NCBI GenBank assembly: GCA_964415675.1
Contig: CAYQBG010000004.1
Coordinates: 62,001-126,000 of the forward strand
Reading direction: 5' to 3'
Length of the DNA: 64,000 nucleotides
DNA from: UBA5336 sp964415675
GTDB taxonomy: Bacteria > Pseudomonadota > Alphaproteobacteria > Caulobacterales > Hyphomonadaceae
A program made the position numbers and the translations under genes. Below, in pieces: positions 7,890 to 16,429 of this stretch. The notes beneath the pieces are model-generated. The model was given only the letters and a program-made list of their open reading frames with translations, made no database searches and was not told where the DNA came from. The stretch's first letter is position 1. Each line of letters starts with the position of its first letter.

Positions 7890-10313
7890 CTAAACATCCA
7901 CCTCGGCTTCCAGCGCGTATTCCTGGATGAATTCGCGGCGCGGTTCGACGATGTCGCCCATCAGCTTGGTGAACATGTCGTCGGCCTCGTCGGCATGGGC
8001 GACCTTGACCTGCAACAGGGTGCGGGCATTGGCGTCGAGCGTGGTTTCCCAGAGCTGGCTGGCATTCATCTCGCCAAGCCCCTTATAGCGCTGGATCTTC
8101 AGCCCCTTGCGCCCGGATTTCAGGACCGCATCGAGCAGGGAGGCCGGGCCGTATATCTCCACCTCGCCGGATTTCTCATGGCGCAGGCGCGATGGGGTTT
8201 CATAAAGCTCGCGCACCGTGGCGGCGCGCTCATTCAGGCGGATCGTGTCCTGACTGGCGAGCAGGGCGGCATCTAGGGCGGCGCGCTCTTCCACTCCGCG
8301 CACGGTGCGCGAGAGTTTCAGGGCGCCATTCTCGAACCGGCCCTCCCAGCTGTCCTCGCCCTCTTCTGCGATGAGATTGAGCCGCGCCGCCGTCTTCTGC
8401 GCTTCGCCCTCACCGGCTTGCGGGTCCAGCGCGCCGGCCAGTGCCGCCTGTTCCAGCAGGAATTCCGGCGCGCGCATGGCCAGCCGCGACAGGGCCTGGC
8501 GGAAGGCCGAGGCGTCGCGCACACGCGCGCGCAGATCCTCGCCGCCAATCTGGGTGCCGTCATCAAGGATCAGTGTCTCGCCAGTGGTGCCCTCCTCGAT
8601 GAGATAGGCCTCCATCTCGCTCTCATCCTTGATATAGCGCTCAGACCTGCCGCGCATGACCTTATAGAGGGGCGGCTGAGCGATATAGAGAAAGCCGCGC
8701 TCGATCACTTCCGGCATCTGGCGGTAGAAGAAGGTGAGCAACAGGGTACGAATATGCGCGCCATCGACATCGGCATCGGTCATGATGATGATCTTGTGGT
8801 AGCGCATCTTCTCGATATTGAAATCGTCCCGTCCGATCCCGGCGCCGAGCGCGGTGATCAGCGTGCCCACCTGATCGGATGACAGCATCTTGTCGAAACG
8901 CGCGCGCTCGACATTCAGGATCTTGCCGCGCAGGGGCAGGATGGCCTGGTTTTTCCGGTCGCGGCCCTGTTTGGCCGAGCCGCCAGCCGAATCACCCTCG
9001 ACGATGAACAGTTCGGACTTGGCCGGATCCTTCTCCTGACAATCGGCGAGTTTGCCCGGCAGGGAGGTCACGTCGAGCGCTGATTTGCGACGGGTCAGCT
9101 CGCGCGCCTTGCGCGCCGCCTCGCGCGCGGCGGCGGCCTCGACGATCTTGTCCATGATCATCGCGGCAGGTTTGGGGTTTTCCTCGAACCAGTCGGACAG
9201 TTTCTCGGCCACAAGGCTTTCGACCACGGGGCGCACTTCCGATGAGACAAGCTTGTCCTTCGTCTGTGAGGAAAATTTCGGATCAGGCACCTTCACGCTC
9301 AGCACACAGGTCAGCCCCTCACGCGCATCATCGCCGGTGATCTGGACCTTCTCCTTTTTTGCCGCGCCGCTCTCGACCGCATATTTGTTGATGATCCGGG
9401 TCAGGGCACCGCGAAAACCGGCCAGATGCGTGCCGCCATCGCGCTGGGGGATGTTGTTGGTGAAGCACAGCACGGTCTCATGATAGCTGTCATTCCACTC
9501 CAGCGCGGCCTCGACCGTGATCCCGTCGCGCTCGCCGACCACATAGACGACATCGGGGATCAGCGCGGATTTCTGCCGGTCGAGATGTTCGACAAAGGCT
9601 TTCACGCCACCCTCATATTCGAGAACGGATTCATAAGGCTCAGGGGTCCGCAGGTCGCGGAAGACAATGCGCACGCCGGAATTGAGGAAGGCAAGCTCCC
9701 GCAGCCGGTGTTCCAGCGTGTGGCGGTCATATTCCGTCATGGTGAAAGTCGATGGCGCGGCAAGGAAACGCACAGCCGTGCCCGAATAAGGGTTTCCCTT
9801 GGCAGTCTTCGGGCTCTCGCCGCGTGTGACCAGCGGGGCTTCAACATGCCCGCCATTCACGAAGCGCACGAAATGTTCGTGGCCACCGCGATGAATGGTC
9901 AGTTCCAGCCAGTCGGACAGCGCATTGACAACCGACACGCCCACCCCATGCAGCCCGCCGGAGACTTTATAGGAATTCTGATCGAACTTCCCGCCGGCAT
10001 GCAACTGCGTCATGATCACCTCAGCGGCGGAGACGCCTTCAGTGGGGTGCTGCTCGACAGGAATGCCGCGGCCATTATCGGTGATCTCGGCGCTGCCATC
10101 GGCATGCAGGGTGACGGTGACAGCATCGGCATGTCCGGCCAGCGCCTCGTCGATCGCATTATCGACCACCTCATAGATCATGTGATGCAGACCGGAGCCG
10201 TCATCCGTGTCGCCGATATACATGCCCGGACGCTTGCGCACCGCTTCCAGCCCCTTGAGAACCTTGATGGAACCGGCGTCGTATTCGGGCGTATTCTGCG
10301 CGCTGTCTGCCAT
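7890..10313 (-). CDS. gyrB: DNA gyrase subunit B
   Basis: The 807-residue ATPase subunit of DNA gyrase introduces negative supercoils together with GyrA. The GHKL ATPase begins with RKRPGMYIGDT (about residues 26-36), followed by DNGRGIP and GLHGVGVSVVNALS. The TOPRIM domain carries EGDSAGGSAKQGRDR and DADVDGAHI. The C-terminus ends in the typical PRREFIQEYAL. Length matches proteobacterial GyrB, including the proteobacterial insert before the C-terminal domain. AAGGACG lies 9 bases before the ATG. An accessory gene follows 3 bases after the stop, in frame. Confidence 0.98.
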   Translation of the reverse strand: MADSAQNTPEYDAGSIKVLKGLEAVRKRPGMYIGDTDDGSGLHHMIYEVVDNAIDEALAGHADAVTVTLHADGSAEITDNGRGIPVEQHPTEGVSAAEVIMTQLHAGGKFDQNSYKVSGGLHGVGVSVVNALSDWLELTIHRGGHEHFVRFVNGGHVEAPLVTRGESPKTAKGNPYSGTAVRFLAAPSTFTMTEYDRHTLEHRLRELAFLNSGVRIVFRDLRTPEPYESVLEYEGGVKAFVEHLDRQKSALIPDVVYVVGERDGITVEAALEWNDSYHETVLCFTNNIPQRDGGTHLAGFRGALTRIINKYAVESGAAKKEKVQITGDDAREGLTCVLSVKVPDPKFSSQTKDKLVSSEVRPVVESLVAEKLSDWFEENPKPAAMIMDKIVEAAAAREAARKARELTRRKSALDVTSLPGKLADCQEKDPAKSELFIVEGDSAGGSAKQGRDRKNQAILPLRGKILNVERARFDKMLSSDQVGTLITALGAGIGRDDFNIEKMRYHKIIIMTDADVDGAHIRTLLLTFFYRQMPEVIERGFLYIAQPPLYKVMRGRSERYIKDESEMEAYLIEEGTTGETLILDDGTQIGGEDLRARVRDASAFRQALSRLAMRAPEFLLEQAALAGALDPQAGEGEAQKTAARLNLIAEEGEDSWEGRFENGALKLSRTVRGVEERAALDAALLASQDTIRLNERAATVRELYETPSRLRHEKSGEVEIYGPASLLDAVLKSGRKGLKIQRYKGLGEMNASQLWETTLDANARTLLQVKVAHADEADDMFTKLMGDIVEPRREFIQEYALEAEVDV

Positions 10314-10595
10314 GCTGGAGACGTCCTTCGTAACGATTCTAAAACTCCCGGAATTATAAAGGGTTTAGCGGCAAAAGGGAAATCTGCGAGCTGTGAAATC
10401 ACAGTCCGTATGAGGACTTTTCCGCCCCATTGCGGCGCATCTGCTCCCCGCGTCTCGTCCCGGCCGGCCGGCATCGGTCGGAGATGTCCTGCGAGCCACC
10501 GGTTCTTGTTTAGGTTTTCTGATTCTTTGCGAGGCCTGCTTTCCGGTCCGGGCGGGCTGCTGGCGGCTCAGGCTGCAGCCCGCTTAGGTTTTGAG

Positions 10596-12848
10596 TCATT
10601 CCAGCTCCAGATCGCCGGCCTTGCCGACCGCGGCCAGCGCGAAGGCATATTCGATGGCGGTTTCCTTCAGCCCCTCGAAACGGCCCGATGCGCCGCCATG
10701 GCCCGCTTCCATATTGATGCGCAGGAAATACGGCCCGGCTTCGGGCGCCTCATGGCGCAGTTTTGCCGTCCATTTCGCCGGCTCCCAATAGGTCACGCGC
10801 GGATCGGACAGCCCGCCAGTGATCAGCATGGCCGGATAGGGGCGCTCGGCGACCTGATCATAGGGGCTGTAGGCCAGAATAGTGTCATAAGCCTCCGGGT
10901 CGGTCAGCGGATTGCCCCATTCGGGCCATTCCGGCGGCGTCAGCGGCAGGCTCTCATCGCTCATCGTGTTGAGCACATCGACGAACGGAACCGCAGCGAT
11001 GATGCCGGCGAAAAGCTGCGGATCGAGATTGGCTGCCGCGCCCATCAGCAGGCCGCCGGCCGAGCCGCCCTGGCCGACCACGCCGCCTTCATAGGTGTAG
11101 CCCTGACTGACCAGGTGCCGGCCGGCGGCGATATAGTCGGTGAAGGTGTTCGTCTTCTTGTCCAGCTTGCCGTCCAGATACCACTGGTAGCCCCTGGCCT
11201 TGGAGCCACGAATATGGGCGATAGCATATATGAAGCCGCGATCGACCATGGACAGGCGCGAGGTCCGGAAATCGGCCGGAATGGTGATGCCATAGGAGCC
11301 ATATCCACTGAGAAGGAGCGGCGCGGTGCCGTCAACGGGCGTGTCCTTGTGGCGCAAAAGAGTCACGGGAACGGTTTCGCCATCCCCGGCCGGGGCCATG
11401 ATGCGTTCAACGATATAGTCCTGTGGATCGTGACCGGAGGGCACCTCGCGGGTCTTGCGCAAGGTGCGTTCGCGCGTGACGAGATCATAGTCATAGGTCT
11501 CGTCGGGTGTAGAGGGGCTGGCATATTCCAGCCGCATCATCTTTGTATCATATTCGTATCCGGTCGAGATGCCGACCGCATAGGCCGCCTCTTCGAAGGC
11601 AATCATGTGCTCGCTGCCGCTGATGCGTTCGCGCACGACAATGCGCGGCAGGCCGTCCTTGCGCTCCAGACGAATGAGGTGATCCTTCAGCGCCTCCATG
11701 CCAAGGATCAGCGTGCCGGGCGTATGCGCCACAAGATCGGTCCAGTTCTCGCGGCCGGGCGCGCTGACAGGTGCTGTCACCAGTTTGAAATCCACAGCGC
11801 CGTCGGCGTTTGTACTTATAACGAAATCATCGCCCCAATGCTCGGCGGCGTATTCCACACCGGATTCTCTCGGGGCAATCAGGACCGGATCGGGCGTTTT
11901 GGCATCGGCCGGGAAGAAGCGTATTTCCGAGGTCGTATGGTCGCCGGCCGAAATGAAGATGAAGTCGCCCGATTGTGACTGGCCGACGCCGACAAAATAG
12001 CCCGGATCGCTCTCGCGATAGATCTCCCGTGAGCTGTCCTCGCCGATCTTGTGGGCATGCACGGCGCTGGGACGCCCATTCTCATCGCGCTCGACCCAGT
12101 AGACGGTCTGGCTGTCAGCGCCCCAGGTGAAATCACCATAGGTGCGTGGGATGACGTCCTCCAGGTCCTTGCCAGTCGAGGTGTCGCGGAAGCGGATATC
12201 GTAGAATTCACTGCCCTGATCGTCATAGGAATAGGCGATATAGCGGTGATCGGGCGAATGCTCGACCTCGCCGAAGCTGAAATACTCCTTGCCCTCGCCC
12301 AGCGCGTCGCCATCGATCAGGATTGTGTCGTCGGCGGCCTCATCATAGATATCGCCAGCGGCCTTGCGCGCGAAGATCGGATACTCCCCGCCTTCGCGAT
12401 AACGCACGAGATAGGCCCATGGCCCGTCTATGCTCGGCAGTGAGCTGTCATCCTCCTTGATGCGCCCGCGCATTTCCTTGAACAGCGTTTCGCGAAGGCT
12501 CTCTGTCGGTTCTTCGAGCAAAGATTTGGTATAGGCGTTTTCAGCTTCGAGATAGTCACGGATATCGCCGCGCAACACGCTCGGATCCGCCATGACCTGC
12601 TGCCAGTTTTCGTCCTTCAGCCAGTGATAGGGGTCTGTGCGCGTTCGCCCGACCTGTTCGAATGTCTCTGCCTCGCGTTTGGCCACTGGCGGTGTCGGGC
12701 GTTCACTCATACGCGGTGTCTCCGTGGTGCTGTCACTGGATGGTGTGTCGGAAGCGGCGGGCCGGCTGTCGGCTGGATGGGCGCTACAGGCCGCAAGAAA
12801 CACGATAGCCGGAAGCGCTGCGATGGTGAACATGCAAGATCGGCTCAA
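10596..12848 (-). CDS. Lipoprotein S9A oligopeptidase (oligopeptidase B-like)
   Basis: The 750-residue serine peptidase is of the prolyl oligopeptidase / oligopeptidase B family. After a lipoprotein signal ending LAAC (Cys near residue 21) comes the diagnostic N-terminal RTDPYHWLKDEN, then the beta-propeller. The alpha/beta hydrolase domain has nucleophile elbow GQGGSAGG and a C-terminal catalytic His in EAGHGGASGR. Such enzymes cut short peptides after basic residues; here the lipobox places it on an envelope membrane rather than in the cytoplasm. The start is read as TTG because AGGAGG lies 5 bases upstream; an ATG 15 bases further in is the alternative. Confidence 0.9.
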   Translation of the reverse strand: MSRSCMFTIAALPAIVFLAACSAHPADSRPAASDTPSSDSTTETPRMSERPTPPVAKREAETFEQVGRTRTDPYHWLKDENWQQVMADPSVLRGDIRDYLEAENAYTKSLLEEPTESLRETLFKEMRGRIKEDDSSLPSIDGPWAYLVRYREGGEYPIFARKAAGDIYDEAADDTILIDGDALGEGKEYFSFGEVEHSPDHRYIAYSYDDQGSEFYDIRFRDTSTGKDLEDVIPRTYGDFTWGADSQTVYWVERDENGRPSAVHAHKIGEDSSREIYRESDPGYFVGVGQSQSGDFIFISAGDHTTSEIRFFPADAKTPDPVLIAPRESGVEYAAEHWGDDFVISTNADGAVDFKLVTAPVSAPGRENWTDLVAHTPGTLILGMEALKDHLIRLERKDGLPRIVVRERISGSEHMIAFEEAAYAVGISTGYEYDTKMMRLEYASPSTPDETYDYDLVTRERTLRKTREVPSGHDPQDYIVERIMAPAGDGETVPVTLLRHKDTPVDGTAPLLLSGYGSYGITIPADFRTSRLSMVDRGFIYAIAHIRGSKARGYQWYLDGKLDKKTNTFTDYIAAGRHLVSQGYTYEGGVVGQGGSAGGLLMGAAANLDPQLFAGIIAAVPFVDVLNTMSDESLPLTPPEWPEWGNPLTDPEAYDTILAYSPYDQVAERPYPAMLITGGLSDPRVTYWEPAKWTAKLRHEAPEAGPYFLRINMEAGHGGASGRFEGLKETAIEYAFALAAVGKAGDLELE

Positions 12849-12995
12849 GACATCCTCCTGATCTGGAAGATTGAACCGGAGCGCGGATCGCCAGGGATGT
12901 AAAGGTTTTATGCAGACCTCTGAGAGAGGCGCTTTTCCCTTGCGTCAGCGATGCTAAGCCTACAATTTGAAACCGGAAATCAACTGGGGGCCTGG

Positions 12996-14669
12996 ATGTA
13001 TTCAGTGTCGAGGATGGGTTGTATAAAGATCGCGGCAGCGGCGGTGATGGGTGCTACGGCGCTGACAGCTTGCAGCGGCGGCGGGGGCGGTAGTTCTGCG
13101 GCGCCAGCGCCGTCTCCACCTTCCGGGCCGTCCTATCAGTCGGGCGAGTTCGCACCGGCCTCTCAGTTCACCGATCTTTGCGAAAGGCCCCGTTCGGGCG
13201 TCGATAGTGAAGGCAATGCCTTTCCTGACGAGCAGGGGGAACGTATCGATGAGCTGTTCTGGCTGCGCTCCTGGACGAATGAGACCTATCTGTGGAACCG
13301 GGAAGTGACCGATCGCAATCCCTACGATTTTGAAGATCAGGGGCGTCTGGCCTATTTCGAATTGCTGAAGACTGAAGAGACCACGACGTCAGGCAAGCTG
13401 AAGGATGATTTCCATTTCAGCGAGCCGACCGAAGAGTTCCTGGAGCGGCGCAATGCCGAGCCGGTATCGGGCTACGGCCTGTCGCTTGCCATCTTGGCGA
13501 ACACGCCCCCGCGCGATGTGCGGGTGCGCTATGTCGAGCCGGGTTCGCCAGCAGCCGAGGCGCCGGTTCCGGGCACGCCGAATTTCCGCCGCGGGACACG
13601 CATTCTGGAGGTTGATGGCATCGACGTCATCAATGCCACGGACCAGGCCGATATCGACAAGTTCAATGCCGGCCTGTTTCCGGCAGAGGATGGCGAGACG
13701 CATGAATTTGTGGTTGAGGATCCCGACGCGACCGGAACGCGCACGGTGACCGTGACCTCCGAACAAGTGATCCCGTCTGCGGTCAACCGGTCCGACATCG
13801 TTCCAACGCCGGCCGGCGATGTCGGCTATATGCTTCTCAATACATTCGGCAGTTTCTCCTCCGAGCAGGAGATTGCCACGGCGATTTCAGACTTCGCCGC
13901 AGCCGGGGTTGATGAGCTGGTGCTCGACCTTCGCTATAATGGCGGCGGCCTTCTGGCGGTGGCTTCGCAGCTGGGCTACCAGGTGGCTGGCGGTGTGCGC
14001 ACCACGGGCGCTGTCTATGAGCGGCTGCGGTTCAATGCCGATGCGGGCGGCGTCAATCCGGTCACTGGGGAGAGCGATAACACAATCCCCTTCTATGATA
14101 CGGGTCTCGGCTTCAGCCTGGCGAATGGTACTCCGCTCGACACTCTGAACCTTGGTCGCGTCTTTGTGCTTTCGACGGGCCGAACCTGCAGCGCCAGCGA
14201 ATCCATCATCAACAGCCTGCGCGGCATTGATGTCGAGGTCGTACTGATTGGCGATACGACCTGTGGCAAGCCGTTCGGATTCTACCCCACCGACAATTGC
14301 GGAGAAACTTATTACACCATCCAGTTTCAGGGCGTGAACAGCAAGGATTTCGGCGATTATGCCGATGGTTTCATCCCCAATGATTCCAGTGAGGCATTCG
14401 GTGTGCGCCTGCCCGGCTGTCAGGTGGCTGACGATTTCAGCACCGAACTGGGCGATGAGACCGAAGGCCTGCTGGCCGCTGCGCTGCAATATGCCGAAAC
14501 CGGCACCTGCCCGGCCCAGCCAAGCGCGGTGATCCGCTCCGGCGACCCGTCCGATGTTGCGGCGGGGATCAGGCCACAGCCGAAAGAGAACATTTCGAAG
14601 GCGTTTCTCGGCCGGGCCAATCGCGATCCGCGCCTGCCACGTGACTTCATGGATGGGAGCGCGAAATGA
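12996..14669 (+). CDS. S41 family (CTP-like) lipoprotein protease
   Basis: About 557 residues from the ATG at 12996; the longer frame from 12951 has no lipoprotein signal start. The signal ends in LTAC followed by a glycine run, so it is a probable lipoprotein. A PDZ-like region (ILEVDGIDVINA) precedes the S41 protease domain with DLRYNGGG and the Ser in GRTCSASES. GDTTCGKPFG supplies the catalytic Lys, giving the Ser-Lys dyad of C-terminal processing proteases. Several cysteines (RTCSAS, DTTCGK, DNCGE, GCQ) suggest periplasmic disulfides. The stop overlaps the next gene by ATGA. Confidence 0.85.
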   Translation: MYSVSRMGCIKIAAAAVMGATALTACSGGGGGSSAAPAPSPPSGPSYQSGEFAPASQFTDLCERPRSGVDSEGNAFPDEQGERIDELFWLRSWTNETYLWNREVTDRNPYDFEDQGRLAYFELLKTEETTTSGKLKDDFHFSEPTEEFLERRNAEPVSGYGLSLAILANTPPRDVRVRYVEPGSPAAEAPVPGTPNFRRGTRILEVDGIDVINATDQADIDKFNAGLFPAEDGETHEFVVEDPDATGTRTVTVTSEQVIPSAVNRSDIVPTPAGDVGYMLLNTFGSFSSEQEIATAISDFAAAGVDELVLDLRYNGGGLLAVASQLGYQVAGGVRTTGAVYERLRFNADAGGVNPVTGESDNTIPFYDTGLGFSLANGTPLDTLNLGRVFVLSTGRTCSASESIINSLRGIDVEVVLIGDTTCGKPFGFYPTDNCGETYYTIQFQGVNSKDFGDYADGFIPNDSSEAFGVRLPGCQVADDFSTELGDETEGLLAAALQYAETGTCPAQPSAVIRSGDPSDVAAGIRPQPKENISKAFLGRANRDPRLPRDFMDGSAK

Positions 14670-15040
14670 GACCGGTCACCGCCGCCACCGCGCTCGCCCT
14701 TTTCGCGGCGGGACTTCCGGGAGCCTGCCAGATGACTGACGCACCTGTTCCTGCCGTCCTCGCCGATGATGACGCGCAGACCCTCGCAGCCCTGAGATCA
14801 GCTTTGTCCAAAGCCGTGGGCCGGGCGAGGATTGAGCTTGGGGCCGGCGATCCGACGCGCCTGTCGACCGTCTCGGTCCTGCCGCCCCGGCCCGTTGCGC
14901 CCGATGACCGTAGCCCGGCCATGCCGGACCTGTTCGACCTCGTCATTCGTGACGGCAGCTGTTACGCCGTACATCGTGACACTGGCGACACCTATGAACT
15001 TGAGGGTGTGGCCTGCGTTCCGGCGCCGCAAGCCGAGTGA
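14666..15040 (+). CDS. Small exported protein coupled to the S41 protease
   Basis: The 124-residue protein has an N-terminal export signal ending GLPGAC, which may be a weak lipobox. The short mature part has a C-terminal strand-rich stretch (DLVIRDGSCYAVHRDTGDTYELEGVAC) with two Cys about 20 residues apart that could pair. It overlaps the protease gene by 4 bases. Translational coupling suggests a partner or substrate role for the protease, but no family is recognised. Confidence 0.65.
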   Translation: MRPVTAATALALFAAGLPGACQMTDAPVPAVLADDDAQTLAALRSALSKAVGRARIELGAGDPTRLSTVSVLPPRPVAPDDRSPAMPDLFDLVIRDGSCYAVHRDTGDTYELEGVACVPAPQAE

Positions 15041-15046
15041 CATTTC

Positions 15047-15457
15047 TCAATCCTGGGCGGGCCGGAACTCCAGCATCACGCCATTGATGCACCAGCGCTC
15101 GCCTGTGGGCGGCGGGCCGTCCCGGAACACATGGCCATGATGCAGGCCGCAGACCGCGCAATGGCATTCGGTGCGCGGCAGGACCATTTTGAAATCGCGC
15201 CTGGTTGCGACAACCTCCGGGGACACGGGCTGATAAAAGCTCGGCCATCCCGTGCCGGAGTCGAATTTGTGGTCCGATGACCAGAGCGCCGTGCCGCAGC
15301 CCTTGCAGTGAAAGAGTCCGTCGCGCTTCTCGTCATCATGGTTGCCGGGCGTAAAGGCGCGCTCGGTGCCTTCCTTGACGCCGACACGATATTCTTCCTC
15401 GGTCAGAAGCTCGCGCCATTCACGGTCGGTACGGGTGATCTTGTCTGTGGTGGGCAT
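15047..15457 (-). CDS. msrB: Peptide-methionine (R)-S-oxide reductase
   Basis: The protein has 136 residues from the ATG at 15457 (MPTTDKITRTDREWRELL); the upstream extension in the open frame is not credible. MsrB repairs methionine-R-sulfoxide using thioredoxin. Zinc Cys pairs are seen in FHCKGCG and CHCAVCG, the core GTGWPSFYQP is present, and the catalytic Cys lies in ERWCINGVMLEF. Most relatives read RYCINS here; the Trp and Gly variants are minor. It lies at the end of the minus-strand acyl-CoA ligase/MaoC group. Confidence 0.95.
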   Translation of the reverse strand: MPTTDKITRTDREWRELLTEEEYRVGVKEGTERAFTPGNHDDEKRDGLFHCKGCGTALWSSDHKFDSGTGWPSFYQPVSPEVVATRRDFKMVLPRTECHCAVCGLHHGHVFRDGPPPTGERWCINGVMLEFRPAQD

Positions 15458-15477
15458 GGCGGCTCCAGGGGCTGCGA

Positions 15478-15609
15478 CTATTCTGCAGGGGGAACTGGCT
15501 CGTTTTTCGGCGGGAACAAGCGGGGCATGACATATGCCAGGAAGGCGATGGCCCCGGAGCACCCTAACAATGTCAGCGCAAGCAGCAGAAAAATCGTGTC
15601 AGTCATCAT
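15478..15609 (-). CDS. 43-residue single-span membrane protein
   Basis: From the double ATG at 15606-15609 the product is one hydrophobic helix (TIFLLLALTLLGCSGAIAFLAYVMPRLF) with a short charged tail ending PVPPAE. It begins 7 bases after the end of the interrupted small membrane gene upstream and lies 20 bases before msrB, which supports an operon. The ribosome-binding site is weak. No family is recognised. Confidence 0.5.
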   Translation of the reverse strand: MMTDTIFLLLALTLLGCSGAIAFLAYVMPRLFPPKNEPVPPAE

Positions 15610-15616
15610 TACAGAT

Positions 15617-15853
15617 TTAGGAGCCCCGCTTGCGAAAGACAATCCACAGGACGAGTTGAGCTGCCCCATGCGACACCAGCGCGATCAGAAGCAAAACGCC
15701 TCTCAGGCCGCCGCTGAAATGTTAATCGCTCGCGAAAAACTGCCCGACCGTTGCCGCAACAATCGAAGCTATCGCCACGGCATTCAGGAGGCCGGCGAAC
15801 AGTTTGCCGCCCTCCTTCTCATACGCGCTGGCGCGTTTCGCCTCAGCCGCCAT
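15617..15853 (-). pseudogene. Two-helix small membrane protein split by an in-frame TAA
   Basis: An ATG at 15853, overlapping the MaoC stop codon (ATGGCGGCTGA), opens a frame of 43 residues. It has a basic start (MAAEAKRASAYEKEGGK) and a first membrane helix (LFAGLLNAVAIASIVAATVG), and ends at TAA (15722-15724). The same frame continues without interruption for 34 more codons. These encode a second helix (GVLLLIALVSHGAAQLVLWIVF) with a basic end (RKRGS), up to a TAA at 15617-15619. The two halves read as one 77-residue hairpin membrane protein, so an ochre mutation, a sequencing error or readthrough is likely. Alternatively only the first half is made. It overlaps maoC and precedes another small membrane gene. 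Confidence 0.55.
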
Positions 15854-16301
15854 ACAGGACGGTGATCGTCTCCGCGACAAGGGCCGGGCGCTCCTGGCCC
15901 TCGATCTCGACCGTCGACTCCGAGGTCATCTGTTTTCCGCCGGCCTTTTCCTGGACCGACAGGCATTTCTGCTTCAGGCGCACTTTCGAGCCGACCGGGA
16001 CCATATTCGTGAAGCGCACCTTGTTGGCGCCGTAATTGATCCCGCGCGTGGTGCCTTCGACGCGCAGCACTTCCGGGCCAAGCATGGGCAGGAGCGACAG
16101 GGTCAGAAAGCCGTGCGCGATTGGCGAGCCCATTTCCTTCGTGGCCCGCTCGACATCAACATGGATCCACTGATGATCGCCGGTCGCATCGGCAAACAGG
16201 TTCACCCGATCCTGATCGATCATGTGCCAGTCACTCGTGCCGACTTCCTGGCCGGCGAGGCTTTCGAGATCATTGAAATGAATGGTGCGCGGTTGGGCCA
16301 T
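15843..16301 (-). CDS. MaoC-like (R)-specific enoyl-CoA hydratase
   Basis: The 152-residue hotdog protein starts at the ATG at 16301, which has GGAGGAGA 7 bases upstream; the longer frame to 16460 is not used. The hydratase 2 motif is clear: FADATGDHQWIHVDVERA, with catalytic Asp and His, then GSPIAHGFLTLSLLP. The family hydrates enoyl-CoA in fatty acid or polyhydroxyalkanoate metabolism. It follows an acyl-CoA ligase on the same strand after about 130 bases. Its stop overlaps the start of a small membrane frame. Confidence 0.88.
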   Translation of the reverse strand: MAQPRTIHFNDLESLAGQEVGTSDWHMIDQDRVNLFADATGDHQWIHVDVERATKEMGSPIAHGFLTLSLLPMLGPEVLRVEGTTRGINYGANKVRFTNMVPVGSKVRLKQKCLSVQEKAGGKQMTSESTVEIEGQERPALVAETITVLYGG

Positions 16302-16429
16302 GATGTTGTCTCCTCCAGATGCCATTGTCTGCGCGAGCTTGGCGCGCAAACGCTCGCTTCGCAAGACTGCCGCAGGGTGAGCGTCTTCCAGGCCCCGGCC
16401 TGGATGCCGGAGTGGCACGCCTGTGGGGG

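Noticed and set aside
9426..11978. 850-codon plus-strand frame across gyrB and the oligopeptidase
   Set aside because: Antisense to two well-conserved genes; the frame arises from GC-rich codon bias.
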